From contig NZ_CP177354.1 in NCBI RefSeq assembly GCF_046844695.1, positions 806,001 to 870,000 on the forward strand: a stretch of DNA of 64,000 bases, given 5' to 3'. The DNA is from Pokkaliibacter plantistimulans (GTDB taxonomy: Bacteria > Pseudomonadota > Gammaproteobacteria > Pseudomonadales > Balneatricaceae). The translations under genes were made by a program, and so were the position numbers. Of this stretch, positions 11,595-19,992 are shown piece by piece (within the stretch, counting starts at the first letter, position 1; the number at the start of each line of letters is the position of its first letter). The notes under the pieces were generated by a model, which saw only the letters and a program-made list of their open reading frames with translations, made no database searches and was not told the origin of the DNA.

Positions 11595-12935
11595 TCAGGA
11601 AACGATAAATTCGTTCCACTTGCGGACCATGTACTTGTTCTCGTCCATGACCGAGTTCCAGCAGGCCACGTGGCCCATGCGCTCGGCGTAGGAGCCGCCA
11701 TCGCGCACGGCACCGGCTTTTTCCATGACCTTGCCTTCGGGGCTGAGAATGTCGCCTGCCGCCGCTTTACCTTCCATCCAGTAACCCCATTCATCGGCGC
11801 TCATGAAGTTCTTGGCTGTTTCCGGCGCGGCGCTGTAGTAGCCCTGACGGTTGAGGTAGGCACCGACCCAGCCAGACAGATACCAGTCGATATATTCGTA
11901 GGCGGCATCCAGCTCCAGACCGGTCAGGTGCTTGGCCAGACCCAGACCGCCGCCCCAGGCGCGATAGCCTTCTTTCAGCGGCTGATATTTACAGGCGATA
12001 CCACGGCTGCGGACCGCGGCCACGGCGGGAGACCACATGGACTGAATGACAACTTCACCGGAGGCCATCAGGTTGACCGACTCATCGAAGGACTTCCAGA
12101 ACGCGCGGAACTGACTGGCTTTCTTGGCTTCCATCAGCAGGCCGATGGTCTTGTCGATCTCCTCCTTGGTCATGTTGCCCTTGTCGCCGTAGCTGACCTT
12201 GCCCATGGCTTCGGCAATCATCGCCGCATCCATGATGCCGATGGCAGGAATGTTGAGGATGGACGCCTTGCCCTTGAACGCCGGGTCCATGATGTCGGCC
12301 CAGGTGGTGATGTCACGGCCGACCAGATCAGGACGGATACCCAGGGTATCGGCGTTGTAAATGGTGGGGATCAGGGTCATCCACTGGGTGGGTTCCTTGG
12401 CGAAGGTCTTGCTGTCGGCTGATTCGACGAAGCCAACGGTATGGGGCGCTGTGCCCTGAGCAATTTTCGAGTCGGGGGTCAGCTTGCCGTTGATGAACAG
12501 CGGCGAAATCTTGCTGAAGTTCTTCATCCGTTCGACATTCATCGGCTGCATGACGCCTGCCGGGAAGACCTTCTTGCAGATCCAGTATTCGATGTCAGCG
12601 ATGTCATAGGAGTTGGGCTGGGTCACGGCGCGCTGGGCGACGGCATCGGAATCCAGTGCGGTCAGCTCCAGATTGATGCCCAGATCTTCCTTGGCCTTCT
12701 TGGCGATGTCGTTGAGGTTGGAAACCCCGGTACCGAACTGACGCAGCGTCACGTTCTTGATGTTCTGTGCCCAAATCATGGGGAAGCCGGTGATGGCTCC
12801 GGAGCCCACGGCAACCGCTGACAGCGCACCGGCACCCTTGATCAGGCTGCGGCGGCTGATCAGGCTGCTATTGCTGGTGTCCGCCTCGGCAGAAGCTGCG
12901 GCTGGGGTAGTGGCTTCGTCGTACTGCTGGGTCAT
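11595..12935 (-). CDS. extracellular solute-binding protein, Tat-exported
   Basis: Periplasmic binding protein (446 residues) of the spermidine/putrescine-type ABC family. The N-terminus carries a twin-arginine signal, SRRSLIKGAG, after an unusually long (about 27-residue) polar leader, followed by the hydrophobic stretch ending near WAQ. The mature part has the family's layout, including an NIPAIGIMDAAMIAEAMG hinge segment and a late WYLSGWVGAYLNRQG region. The Tat signal means the protein is exported folded. It determines importer specificity, but the ligand cannot be read from the sequence: polyamine, opine-like or amino-acid derivative are all possible. Confidence 0.88.
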   Translation of the reverse strand: MTQQYDEATTPAAASAEADTSNSSLISRRSLIKGAGALSAVAVGSGAITGFPMIWAQNIKNVTLRQFGTGVSNLNDIAKKAKEDLGINLELTALDSDAVAQRAVTQPNSYDIADIEYWICKKVFPAGVMQPMNVERMKNFSKISPLFINGKLTPDSKIAQGTAPHTVGFVESADSKTFAKEPTQWMTLIPTIYNADTLGIRPDLVGRDITTWADIMDPAFKGKASILNIPAIGIMDAAMIAEAMGKVSYGDKGNMTKEEIDKTIGLLMEAKKASQFRAFWKSFDESVNLMASGEVVIQSMWSPAVAAVRSRGIACKYQPLKEGYRAWGGGLGLAKHLTGLELDAAYEYIDWYLSGWVGAYLNRQGYYSAAPETAKNFMSADEWGYWMEGKAAAGDILSPEGKVMEKAGAVRDGGSYAERMGHVACWNSVMDENKYMVRKWNEFIVS

Positions 12936-12959
12936 AACGCTTTCTCCAAAGATGATTGG

Positions 12960-14102
12960 TTAGATCGCCATAGCGGGTTGCGCGACTTGGGCGGTTGAGT
13001 TGAGGTGCTGCGGTTGAAACAGATTGAGGTGCTGCGCTGACCAGCTGAGGGTGACCAGATCACCCGCATGCAGTGGCAGCTGACCAAAATGACGGTCGGG
13101 CAGATAGGCCATCAGGGTGTTGCCGGTGCTGGTTGTGCACTCGACATAGATGAACTGGCCCTGGAACTCGATATCACTGATGCTGGCGGTCACTGCGAAC
13201 TGACCCGCTGCCGCCGGGTGCTGACCCGGTTGCAGGTCGATGTGATCGCAGCGCACTGAAAAGGACAGCTCGCCTTGTCCGGCAGGCAGACGGTGGCTGT
13301 CGATCCAGCCTGAACCCTGCGGATCGAAATGCAGCTGTACCTGATCGTTCTGACGTGCGCCGGGCTGCGCCGTCAGCAGGTTATGGCCGCCGATGAACTG
13401 CGCCACAAAGGGCGTGGCGGGCTGTTCAAACAGCTCACGAGGCTCGGCGATCTGCTGAATACGGCCACCTTCCATCACTACCGCCAGATCGGCCAGCGCA
13501 AAGGCTTCTTCCTGCGAGTGGGTGACGTGAATAAAGGTCAGACCGAGTTTCTGCTGAATGGACTTCAGCTCCTTGCGCATCTTGATGCGCAGGAAGGGGT
13601 CAAGGGCTGACAGCGGCTCGTCGAGCAGTACCACATCCGGCTCGGTAATCAGCGCACGGGCCAGAGCTACACGCTGTTGCTGGCCGCCTGACAGCTGATC
13701 GGGGAATGACTGGGCGTAATCCTGCATATTCACCAGCGCCAGCAGTTCGCGGGCACGGGCATGGCGCTCTGCGGTTTTCATGCCGCCGATACGCAGGCCG
13801 AAGGCGACGTTGTCGAGGCAGTTCATATGCGGGAACAGGGCATAGTTCTGGAACATCATGGCGGTGCCACGCTGGGTGGGAGACAACAGCGTGACGTTGC
13901 GGTTGTCCATCAGGATGTCGCCCTCGGTCACCGCCTCATGACCTGCCAGCATGCGCAGTGTGGTGCTTTTACCACAGCCGCTGGGGCCAAGCAGGCAGCA
14001 GTATGCGCCGCTGGGAATGCGCAGGTTCACGTCCGTGACGGCAGGGCGGTTCCCGTAGGATTTATGAACGGAGACGAGCTCGACTAAACCTTTTCCCGAC
14101 AT
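12960..14102 (-). CDS. ABC transporter ATP-binding protein (PotA-type)
   Basis: ATPase subunit, 380 residues. Walker A GPSGCGKST, Q-loop FQNYALFPHM, signature LSGGQQQRVALARAL, Walker B DVVLLDEPLSALD and the switch histidine in VTHSQEEAFALAD are all intact. A C-terminal TOBE-like domain follows from about residue 285. It is the first gene of the leftward operon. GGAA lies 8 nt before the ATG, and a perfect 14-bp-arm inverted repeat lies 14 nt upstream, which suggests direct control by the divergent GntR regulator. Confidence 0.92.
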   Translation of the reverse strand: MSGKGLVELVSVHKSYGNRPAVTDVNLRIPSGAYCCLLGPSGCGKSTTLRMLAGHEAVTEGDILMDNRNVTLLSPTQRGTAMMFQNYALFPHMNCLDNVAFGLRIGGMKTAERHARARELLALVNMQDYAQSFPDQLSGGQQQRVALARALITEPDVVLLDEPLSALDPFLRIKMRKELKSIQQKLGLTFIHVTHSQEEAFALADLAVVMEGGRIQQIAEPRELFEQPATPFVAQFIGGHNLLTAQPGARQNDQVQLHFDPQGSGWIDSHRLPAGQGELSFSVRCDHIDLQPGQHPAAAGQFAVTASISDIEFQGQFIYVECTTSTGNTLMAYLPDRHFGQLPLHAGDLVTLSWSAQHLNLFQPQHLNSTAQVAQPAMAI

Positions 14103-14115
14103 GGCGGCATTCCAC

Positions 14116-14152
14116 AGATTGCTAACAATTATATTTTTATTGTTAGCAATCT
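14116..14152. promoter_or_regulatory. paired 12-bp operator-like sites, inverted, before the ABC operon
   Basis: AGATTGCTAACAAT (14116-14129) and its exact reverse complement (14139-14152) are separated by 9 nt. Each arm contains ATTGYTARCAAT, itself an imperfect inverted repeat (ATTG/CAAT). A third identical 12-mer lies before the GntR gene. The two arms are 23 bp apart centre to centre, about two helical turns. That the GntR protein binds here is inference. A terminator role is unlikely because no gene ends here. Confidence 0.7.
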
Positions 14153-14418
14153 ATATGCCACAAATTCACCGCAGTGGATTCTGTTTCCTCTGCAGGAGGT
14201 CTTGGAAGACCGGTTTTATATGTAAATTCAGCGCTTTATTCGCACTGCAAAAAGATCATCAGAGGATCCTGAAGGCTGAATCAAAAGGCTCAGAATGCTG
14301 ATTTTATGAGCCGAATGGTTTAGATAACTGACCCAAAGTTGGGCGTAGGCAGCACAAAACTGAAACATATCGGGGCAGTGCAAAACAGCGCTAGGCATTC
14401 ACCTTGTGTTTCCGCTAA

Positions 14419-14430
14419 ATTGCTAACAAT
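14419..14430. promoter_or_regulatory. third copy of the ATTGCTAACAAT operator-like site before gntR
   Basis: An exact 12-bp match to the arms at 14118-14129 and 14139-14150, 33 nt before the ATG of the GntR-family gene. Its position suggests autoregulation. The rest of the interval between the divergent genes (14153-14463) holds no gene that I can support. Confidence 0.65.
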
Positions 14431-14463
14431 AGAACAGCGAGAGCCAGGCAAGAGTAACAAGTT

Positions 14464-15159
14464 ATGGCCAGCCATGCCGTCCGCGAAGTACAACGCATCT
14501 TCAACTCCATCTACGACGCCATCGTCGAGCAGCGTCTCCCCCCGGGCACCCGTCTGACCGAGCTGAATCTGGTCGAGGTGTTTGCCGCCAATCGCAATCA
14601 TGTGCGCAGCGCCTTGCGTGATCTGTCCCATCTCAAGCTGGTGCGGATTGAAATGAACCGGGGTGCCTTTGTCGAAGAGCCGACACCGCAGCAGGCCCGT
14701 GAAGTGTTCGCTGCCCGCCGGGTGATTGAAAAGGCGATGATCGAGAATGCCATCGACAATATGAGCGCAAAGGATCGCAAGGCCATCAGTGCGCATATTG
14801 CGCAGGAGCATGCACTGGGCCATGACCCGGCCAAGCCGGAGTTCATCCGTCTTTCCGGCGACTTTCACCGCCTTTTATCACGCATAGCCGGTAATCAGAC
14901 CCTGGGCGAAATGCTCGATAGCCTGATCGCCCGAACCTCACTGATCATTGCCCTGTATGAAGTGCAAAGCGGCATACAGTGCTCCCACGACGAGCACGAC
15001 CATCTTGCCGAAGCGCTGCTGTCAGGCGATAAGGCCGCTGCGGTAGCGTCAATGGAGCACCATTTACTTGCCATCGAAAAACGCCTGCGCCTTGGTCCAC
15101 AGAAAACGGAAGAGGTAGATTTGTTTGAGGTATTTGCCGGGGTGGAGACGGTGAAGTAG
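14464..15159 (+). CDS. GntR-family transcriptional regulator (FCD subfamily)
   Basis: A 231-residue regulator. The N-terminal winged helix-turn-helix has the GntR pattern: IYDAIVEQRLPPGTRLTE followed by an NRNHVRSALRDLSHLKLV recognition region. The C-terminal all-helical FCD ligand domain has EVFAARRVIEKAMI and SGDFHRLLSRIAGN (candidate metal and ligand residues D and H), plus a late HDEHDHLAEALLSGD. It is divergent from the ABC-importer/racemase operon and is the obvious candidate regulator of it. Such proteins usually repress until a carboxylate ligand binds, but the ligand here is unknown. Confidence 0.9.
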   Translation: MASHAVREVQRIFNSIYDAIVEQRLPPGTRLTELNLVEVFAANRNHVRSALRDLSHLKLVRIEMNRGAFVEEPTPQQAREVFAARRVIEKAMIENAIDNMSAKDRKAISAHIAQEHALGHDPAKPEFIRLSGDFHRLLSRIAGNQTLGEMLDSLIARTSLIIALYEVQSGIQCSHDEHDHLAEALLSGDKAAAVASMEHHLLAIEKRLRLGPQKTEEVDLFEVFAGVETVK

Positions 15160-15162
15160 AGA

Positions 15163-15471
15163 TCAAAGCCTGAAGATAGGAGGCCAGTGCTCAATAAGCT
15201 GGCCCAGTTCAACGAAAGAATGTCTGCCCATTTGGGTAAGCGCTATAGCTAGACTCAATGAAGTGATGTAGGCAGAGAAATAAATCAGCGCAATATGTTT
15301 GGCCAGTGTGTTTTTTGAAAAAGCTATTTCTACGGCACCTATCTGGATAGAGAAATAGAAAAGCAGGATATAGATAGGTAGCCAGTGCAGAAAAAGATAA
15401 ACCAAAAGTGTGGATGACAGTATATAAGTAGTTGTTGATAGAATTACGCTATATATGTTGACTGGTTTCAT
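15163..15471 (-). CDS. small hypothetical membrane protein
   Basis: I do not recognise this 102-residue protein. It has about three hydrophobic segments (residues 6-28, 30-46 and 60-80). It is AT-rich compared with the gntR gene that faces it 3 nt away, and it marks the left edge of the AT-rich Rhs array. No good ribosome-binding site is visible. It could be a membrane-acting immunity protein, but nothing shows that directly. Confidence 0.45.
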   Translation of the reverse strand: MKPVNIYSVILSTTTYILSSTLLVYLFLHWLPIYILLFYFSIQIGAVEIAFSKNTLAKHIALIYFSAYITSLSLAIALTQMGRHSFVELGQLIEHWPPIFRL

Positions 15472-15595
15472 GGTTTGGTTGGTAAATAAAACGGCTATAG
15501 AGGGTTTTGTTTTTCATTACTTTATCTGTCTTACGTCTTTGATTTTTAAAATAAATCTGACTGCATGTGTGAATAGTTAAAATGATACCATGTAA

Positions 15596-15904
15596 TTACA
15601 GATTGTCGCTTGTATTGCCCGTTATGCTCTCTATAAATTTCCTCATATCGTTTGAGCTTACCTCTATGTTCATAAAAGCAGCTCTGAGTCTTAGCAGGTT
15701 TGCTTCATTTACTCTGCTGTTAAAATTGTCTAATCCTATACTTTTAATGAGTTGATATAAAAAACTTACATCATCAAAAAAATCTAATACATCTGTAAGA
15801 TTTTCTATTTTCTTATTATCTATATCTTGTAAATTTCTAATATATCTTTCAAATATTCTATCGGTTGTTTCTTTTTCTGGATTTTCATTATTTTTGCGCA
15901 TCAT
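15596..15904 (-). CDS. small hypothetical protein in the Rhs array
   Basis: An unrecognised polar, mostly helical protein of about 102 residues, starting MMRKNNENPEKETTDRIF. A longer TTG-initiated version to 15937 is possible. Base composition is AT-rich like the nearby immunity candidates, and it lies in the same leftward direction as the Rhs module genes. It may be a leftover immunity gene whose toxin has been lost; this is inference from position only. The 357 nt upstream (15938-16294) hold no gene apart from an octamer repeat. Confidence 0.4.
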   Translation of the reverse strand: MMRKNNENPEKETTDRIFERYIRNLQDIDNKKIENLTDVLDFFDDVSFLYQLIKSIGLDNFNSRVNEANLLRLRAAFMNIEVSSNDMRKFIESITGNTSDNL

Positions 15905-16096
15905 ATTCAAGGAGGTAATCGTGTATGCTGAAGTCAAGTTTTGTATTGATGTGTAGCTTCATAGCTTTTATACATGGGGTTGCTGTCTTGCAGATTGAAA
16001 ATATATTCAAGCTTTTGTGTTGATATATATTTTAATCTCAATTTCACCCACGAAGAATTTATCTGCCTTTTTTGAAAATAATTATATACCCTATTT

Positions 16097-16160
16097 ATGG
16101 TTTTATGGTTTTATGGTTTTATGGTTTTATGGTTTTATGGTTTTATGGTTTTATGGTTTT
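16097..16160. repeat. octamer tandem repeat (ATGGTTTT x 8)
   Basis: Eight exact consecutive copies of ATGGTTTT, preceded by one partial copy. It lies in an AT-rich gap between the 102-residue and 69-residue genes of the Rhs array. The unit is not a multiple of three and no ORF runs through it. Confidence 0.95.
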
Positions 16161-16294
16161 TCGCTATAAACACCATCAATGCTATATTGGCTGAAGCGGA
16201 AATATGAGCATTGAACATTCTCTTGGATGACAAAAAATGATGAGCCGCCTCATAACTAACTTAACTATAAATAGATATAGTGGCTTTCTTCTGT

Positions 16295-16504
16295 TCAAGT
16301 ATTTTCTTTATATTGGGGGTTATGAATAAACTCGCCAGATATATCACCATTTTGATTTACTTTCCAAGCGCCAATAATTTTTTCTGGGGGGATGTAGTCG
16401 CTTTCTTTTAAATCACCATCTATTGTATATAAGTATGCGTTCGGCATTTTTTTTGCCTTGGACTTGATTTCTTCTGTTATTTCAGGTGCTTTTGTCTTTT
16501 TCAT
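16295..16504 (-). CDS. 69-residue hypothetical protein, intact copy of a duplicated module gene
   Basis: An unrecognised small charged protein: MKKTKAPEITEEIKSKAKK at the start, then EKIIGAWKVNQNGDISGEF. A broken homologue lies at 21127-21286, directly downstream of Imm-A. In both places the gene follows the Imm-A-type gene on the minus strand, so it is a standard member of that module, perhaps a second immunity or accessory protein. The copy here is the complete one, including about 20 C-terminal residues missing at the other locus. Confidence 0.55.
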   Translation of the reverse strand: MKKTKAPEITEEIKSKAKKMPNAYLYTIDGDLKESDYIPPEKIIGAWKVNQNGDISGEFIHNPQYKENT

Positions 16505-16507
16505 AAA

Positions 16508-16750
16508 CTATGAGTGCTTTTTAATAATGTGAATCAGTCTGGTGTCATTGACGAGCATGAGCTTTATATATATAAGTAGAAAAATCATTCTCATCATCAT
16601 GCATTCTCCAAGACCTGGCATCGGTTGATCCTGAGAAATCCATCCACGATGGGTAGTCTATCTTGAATACAATTTTCCTCTTTGATGTATCTCTGTTCTT
16701 TTATCGAATTGAACTTCATTATCCTTGTCGTTGAATCTCTCTATTGTCAT
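16508..16750 (-). pseudogene. Imm-A' : internally deleted copy of the Imm-A immunity gene
   Basis: Collinear with the intact gene at 21290-21718. It starts MTIERFNDKDNEVQFDKRT (compare IIEKFNDKANEIQFDERT), then jumps to the segment corresponding to QRGKIVFKIDYPSWW, with loss of about 200 bp of the middle. Frame breaks follow, although the DNA match continues to the 3' end (GGTGTCATTG... AGCATGAGCTTTATATA). It is not expected to make a functional product. Confidence 0.75.
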
Positions 16751-16841
16751 GGCTTGGGTTGAGACCAAGAAGGATATTTTGCATCGATTTTTCCTTAACT
16801 GTATCCCAATCGCCATGTTTTCCGAAAACTTCATCAGGAGT
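16751..16841 (-). pseudogene. CT-A' : remnant of the CT-A toxin tail
   Basis: The DNA matches 21752-21840, which encodes the end of the full-length Rhs protein. The recoverable residues TPDE, FGKHGDWDTV and the NILLG-like tail correspond to TPDD, FDKYGDWDTV and NILLGVNP. Similarity ends abruptly at about 16841, where the main locus continues into GPIGP. Only about 30 codons remain. With the following Imm-A' and 69-residue genes it keeps the order of the main module, showing that this was once a complete copy. Confidence 0.7.
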
Positions 16842-16932
16842 GTTGATTTAGAAAAATATAACACGTGCAAGTTTAACAGCGATTGGTGTCAGAATATTAA
16901 ATGTTCTGGATTTTTGATATAACTATTGAGTT

Positions 16933-17298
16933 TTATATTTCAAAAGTATTAGTGATTATTTTTTGGATAGTCCCTTTGTTAATGGCAATCCAGGCTCTTT
17001 CTGAATTTTCTATTATAAGTCCATCAGCGTCATCCATCTTAGCAACCATCTCTAATGCTTTTTCCCATACTATTCCTCCGTGACTTTTTTCTAGTTTTTT
17101 ATTTTCTCTTTTTGTAAAAAAAACTACAGCTCTTATCTTCTCTCCCACACGAGCCAAAGGAACACGAAGTGGTTCATTGTTTTTTTCAGGCTTTATAAAA
17201 TTAAAATAAAGCTCCTTACCTTTCAAAAGCTCAAAAAGCTCATTGTAATCGCTGTCTAGCTTGGTCGTGGATGCAACATTGATTTTTTCAATATCCAT
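16933..17298 (-). CDS. 121-residue immunity-like protein (SseB-like)
   Basis: A small soluble acidic protein. The central part, LYFNFIKPEKNNEPLRVPLARVGEKIRAVVFF, resembles the start of SseB-type domains, often seen as immunity proteins in polymorphic toxin loci; this match is by eye and uncertain. A good ribosome-binding site (AGGGAAG, 8 nt before ATG) supports expression. It directly follows a frameshifted coding remnant, the arrangement expected for a toxin tail and its immunity gene. Confidence 0.55.
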   Translation of the reverse strand: MDIEKINVASTTKLDSDYNELFELLKGKELYFNFIKPEKNNEPLRVPLARVGEKIRAVVFFTKRENKKLEKSHGGIVWEKALEMVAKMDDADGLIIENSERAWIAINKGTIQKIITNTFEI

Positions 17299-17310
17299 AG
17301 CATTGCTTCC

Positions 17311-17607
17311 CTAATACTTAATTATGTAGTCTTGAATAGTAGTATCTATTATCCCTTCTGTATCATACATCAGGTTACTGGCTGGTTCTAATGGGTCATT
17401 ATTGGCTGGCACAGAACGATAAACAGCCTCCATCGAGATGCTTACCGCTATGCTCCACTGTATTATCAAATGGCGTTAAATGTTTCTTAGGATTTGGCGT
17501 CCAGTTCATAGTAAGCGAAATATCGTCATCCGCATAAAATCTAATACCTTCTGCACTTACAGAATTTGATAGAATTGGTGAAAAGGTTTTGTTTGTGACA
17601 ATAAGTG
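17311..17607 (-). pseudogene. frameshifted coding remnant, probable toxin tail
   Basis: Two overlapping open stretches on the minus strand join into one plausible protein. The first includes RFYADDDISLTMNWTPNPKK and HLTPFDNTVEHS; the second continues SISMEAVYRSVPANNDP, EPASNLMYDTEGIID and TTIQDYIIKY before a TAG at 17311. The break is near 17430. There is no start codon or Rhs core upstream, since the frame is closed by a stop close to the end of the Imm-C gene. I do not recognise the domain. Its place just before an immunity-like gene suggests a displaced, dead C-terminal toxin. Confidence 0.5.
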
Positions 17608-17609
17608 AC

Positions 17610-18038
17610 CTAGGCCCAATTACTAATCAAACTTCCCTGCAACTGCTTATTTTTCCAAACTGAAAAAACGTAGCCCAAGAAGTCTTCATCCTCATCCATT
17701 TCCGGCTCTACTGGTTCAAATCCTGGAATTTCCGCCCACCAAGTTTTGTACTCTATCGAAACTGATTTTTTTGGAGATTTAACTTCGAAGCATGTCGTTC
17801 TATTAGCTAAGTTATGGAAGTACCTCAACTCGACATCTGCTGAAGACAACTCCCACTTATCTCTGTCCATTTGTAAGATCAAAACGTTGTCTTCACAGTA
17901 AATGGCTAAGCATCTTTGATCCAATAGATGGAAGTTTCCTTTCGGCTTAACTGATACGTCTACATTACTATTAACTACGCCTATAGACGCATCAAAATCA
18001 ACCAGATCACCTTTATCAAACGGCTTAGATAAAATCAT
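17610..18038 (-). CDS. Imm-C: immunity protein candidate for CT-C
   Basis: A 142-residue soluble acidic protein starting 9 nt after the CT-C stop. It is homologous by eye to Imm-A (also 142 residues): both begin MI, have an early FD..G, a central SV.I.Y..WWAE region (YPSWW in Imm-A), and a DEDEDF/DDENDF acid patch near the C-terminus. The parallel similarity of CT-C to CT-A supports cognate pairing. Action by direct toxin binding is inference from how Rhs immunity proteins generally work. Confidence 0.72.
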   Translation of the reverse strand: MILSKPFDKGDLVDFDASIGVVNSNVDVSVKPKGNFHLLDQRCLAIYCEDNVLILQMDRDKWELSSADVELRYFHNLANRTTCFEVKSPKKSVSIEYKTWWAEIPGFEPVEPEMDEDEDFLGYVFSVWKNKQLQGSLISNWA

Positions 18039-18047
18039 AAATCACCT

Positions 18048-19586
18048 TTATTTTTGCTTAGCTATACCAGTCAAAATATCCATCGTATCATTCGACCTCA
18101 ATGCCGCATTTATCACCTCTGCAGAGGTTCCATATTTGGCAATCTGTGATTCATACGTTGGACCAGTCTTATTTCCGTACTTTTCAAGATTTCGCTGATA
18201 TACAACCTCTAAAGCTTCTGAAGTTTTATAGTGAGAAAGTCTATCCTGATTTCTCATCTCAACTATTTTCCTAGCAATGTCATCATCACTAACTCCCTCA
18301 AGGCGAAGATTATTAACAAATTCCTGCTTTTTCTCTAAGCCAACATGATATTCGAGTCTGGTAGTTCTCGCAGAGGAAACTTGCTCTATATCTGTCCAAT
18401 CTACAGGCCATTTACTTGAATGGAATTGAGAATCCGGCGTTGGGAGGTAACCATAGACACCTTTGGAATCTGCAACTAAATCGTTGGGCAGATCGACGTA
18501 CCTAATCTTGTCTGGAACAACAGTCTTGTATGCAGCCGCAGCATCTGCTGCCAATGCTCGCTGCCCTACCCCTAGCTTCGCTGCTGCACCACCTGCAACG
18601 CCAGCAATCAAGCTGCCGCCTTGCTGAGCCTCATTGGTGTATGGGGCAAGTAGATCGATGTTATACGGCTCGGTGTCTCGGAATGTCTGGAACGCACCCT
18701 GGTCGAACATGCCGCTTTGCTCAGCAATGAGCGTAAAGCCATCGGCTGCTTTCTTGGTGACATTGACTGCTCCGTTAAACAGCTCCGGACCGAAGTTGAC
18801 GACTGACTTTGCTACACCTTTTAAGCCTTCACCAGGAGAGGTAATAGCGTCAGTCACCGAGTTCGCAATGCTATAGCCGATATTGCCAAGTGACTTCATC
18901 AGTCCTGCGCCCATGTAGGTTGCAGGGCTCTGGCTATCGACAGCCCCATCCTGAATGCTATCCCAGTAAGATTGCATATCTTGCTGATTACGGGCGAGGA
19001 ATCCCTCCTCCTTACACGTCAACCCCAGAGGATCGACCCAGTTCACCGGATTGGGGGCATAACGATACGGGTTGAGTCCGCCCAGCAGGCCGATGGGGTC
19101 CTGGCTGATATAGCGGCCGGTATGAGGGTCGTAATAGCGATAGCGGTTGTAATGCAGGCCACTCTCATCGTCGAAGTACTGGCCCTGAAAGCGCAGCGGG
19201 TTGCGCACCTGCTCGATACTGATCTGGGCTTCACCGAAGGCGCTGTAGCTAGCTTGCCAGACGACATGACCGAAACTGTCGGTAAGGCTCAGTGGGGTGC
19301 CGAGGTGGTCGAGCTGGTAGTAGTAGACCTGCCCGTCATCGATCAGCAGCAGCGGGCGGAAGCTGTCAGGCTCATACAGATACCAGCGATAGCGGCCTTC
19401 ACTGACTTCGCCCAGCAGGCGGTCACCCTCCCACAGGAAGACGGTGCTCTGGCGTTCGATTTTGCTAACCCAGCCATTGTCATCGTCGGCGTCATAGCCT
19501 TCTTCGCGGATCAGTTGACGGGTTTCCACCCGCTTGCTGATACGGTGGCGCTGCTGCAGCGGTTGTTCGCCATCGGTCTGATGCAC
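18048..19586 (-). CDS. orphan Rhs fragment: partial core plus CT-C toxin module
   Basis: A 5'-truncated Rhs piece of 512 residues. Residues 1-190 repeat the last core repeats of the full-length Rhs protein, including the core end RYISQDPIGLLGGLNPYRYA and VNWVDPLGL. Relative to that protein, a 26-codon in-frame deletion lies near residue 14. DNA is nearly identical to 22250-23340 and diverges at about 18570, after which CT-C begins. The module contains GVYGYLPTP, then RLEYHVGLEKK, NQDRLSHYK and NLEKYGNKTGPTYESQIAKYG. It lacks the export N-terminus and probably a promoter, so it is a silent reserve unless recombined with the intact gene. GTG 19586 is only the first possible start. Confidence 0.8.
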   Translation of the reverse strand: MHQTDGEQPLQQRHRISKRVETRQLIREEGYDADDDNGWVSKIERQSTVFLWEGDRLLGEVSEGRYRWYLYEPDSFRPLLLIDDGQVYYYQLDHLGTPLSLTDSFGHVVWQASYSAFGEAQISIEQVRNPLRFQGQYFDDESGLHYNRYRYYDPHTGRYISQDPIGLLGGLNPYRYAPNPVNWVDPLGLTCKEEGFLARNQQDMQSYWDSIQDGAVDSQSPATYMGAGLMKSLGNIGYSIANSVTDAITSPGEGLKGVAKSVVNFGPELFNGAVNVTKKAADGFTLIAEQSGMFDQGAFQTFRDTEPYNIDLLAPYTNEAQQGGSLIAGVAGGAAAKLGVGQRALAADAAAAYKTVVPDKIRYVDLPNDLVADSKGVYGYLPTPDSQFHSSKWPVDWTDIEQVSSARTTRLEYHVGLEKKQEFVNNLRLEGVSDDDIARKIVEMRNQDRLSHYKTSEALEVVYQRNLEKYGNKTGPTYESQIAKYGTSAEVINAALRSNDTMDILTGIAKQK

Positions 19587-19692
19587 GCCATAATGCCGTA
19601 GGCATCAATGCAGCGTGATAATCAAATCCCTCTTTACACAACAAAGCCTAGACGTATTAGCATGTGAAACGATAATTGTTTTACTCTTTTTA

Positions 19693-19992
19693 TTATTGGG
19701 TTATTTCTGAACAGGCGAAATTTATTTCATTGTTATCAATGATGTCTCGTATTGTTCTGTATATTGTCTCTTGGTCTAAGCTGTTAACAATAATAAGGTC
19801 GCTTGCCCAAAAATATTTTCCACTTAAACATTCTCCTGTGCATTTGTATGAATTTATTATTTCATTAATGTTTTCTATGGTGAAAAATGTCGCAGAGAAT
19901 CTCTTGCCATTTTCTAAAATTATTGTAGCGTCTATGTTTCCGGTGTTGGAATTTAATTTGCCGATGTACTGTATTTCAAAATTCATTATCAT
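19693..19992 (-). CDS. Imm-B: immunity protein candidate for CT-B
   Basis: An unrecognised 99-residue soluble protein. Its ATG overlaps the CT-B stop (ATGA), so the two are translationally coupled, the standard toxin-immunity arrangement. Features are an N-terminal beta-rich part (FEIQYIGKLNSNTGNIDATI) and an acidic C-terminal helix (DQETIYRTIRDIIDNNE). AT-rich. No similarity to Imm-A or Imm-C is apparent. Confidence 0.62.
   Translation of the reverse strand: MIMNFEIQYIGKLNSNTGNIDATIILENGKRFSATFFTIENINEIINSYKCTGECLSGKYFWASDLIIVNSLDQETIYRTIRDIIDNNEINFACSEITQ

Noticed and set aside
14116..14152. inverted repeat as a terminator
   Set aside because: It lies 14 nt before a start codon, no gene ends here on either strand, and its arms recur as a single site before gntR, so an operator is more likely.
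16097..16160. possible CRISPR or telomere-like repeat
   Set aside because: Octamer units without spacers in a gap of about 350 bp; simple tandem repeat is sufficient.
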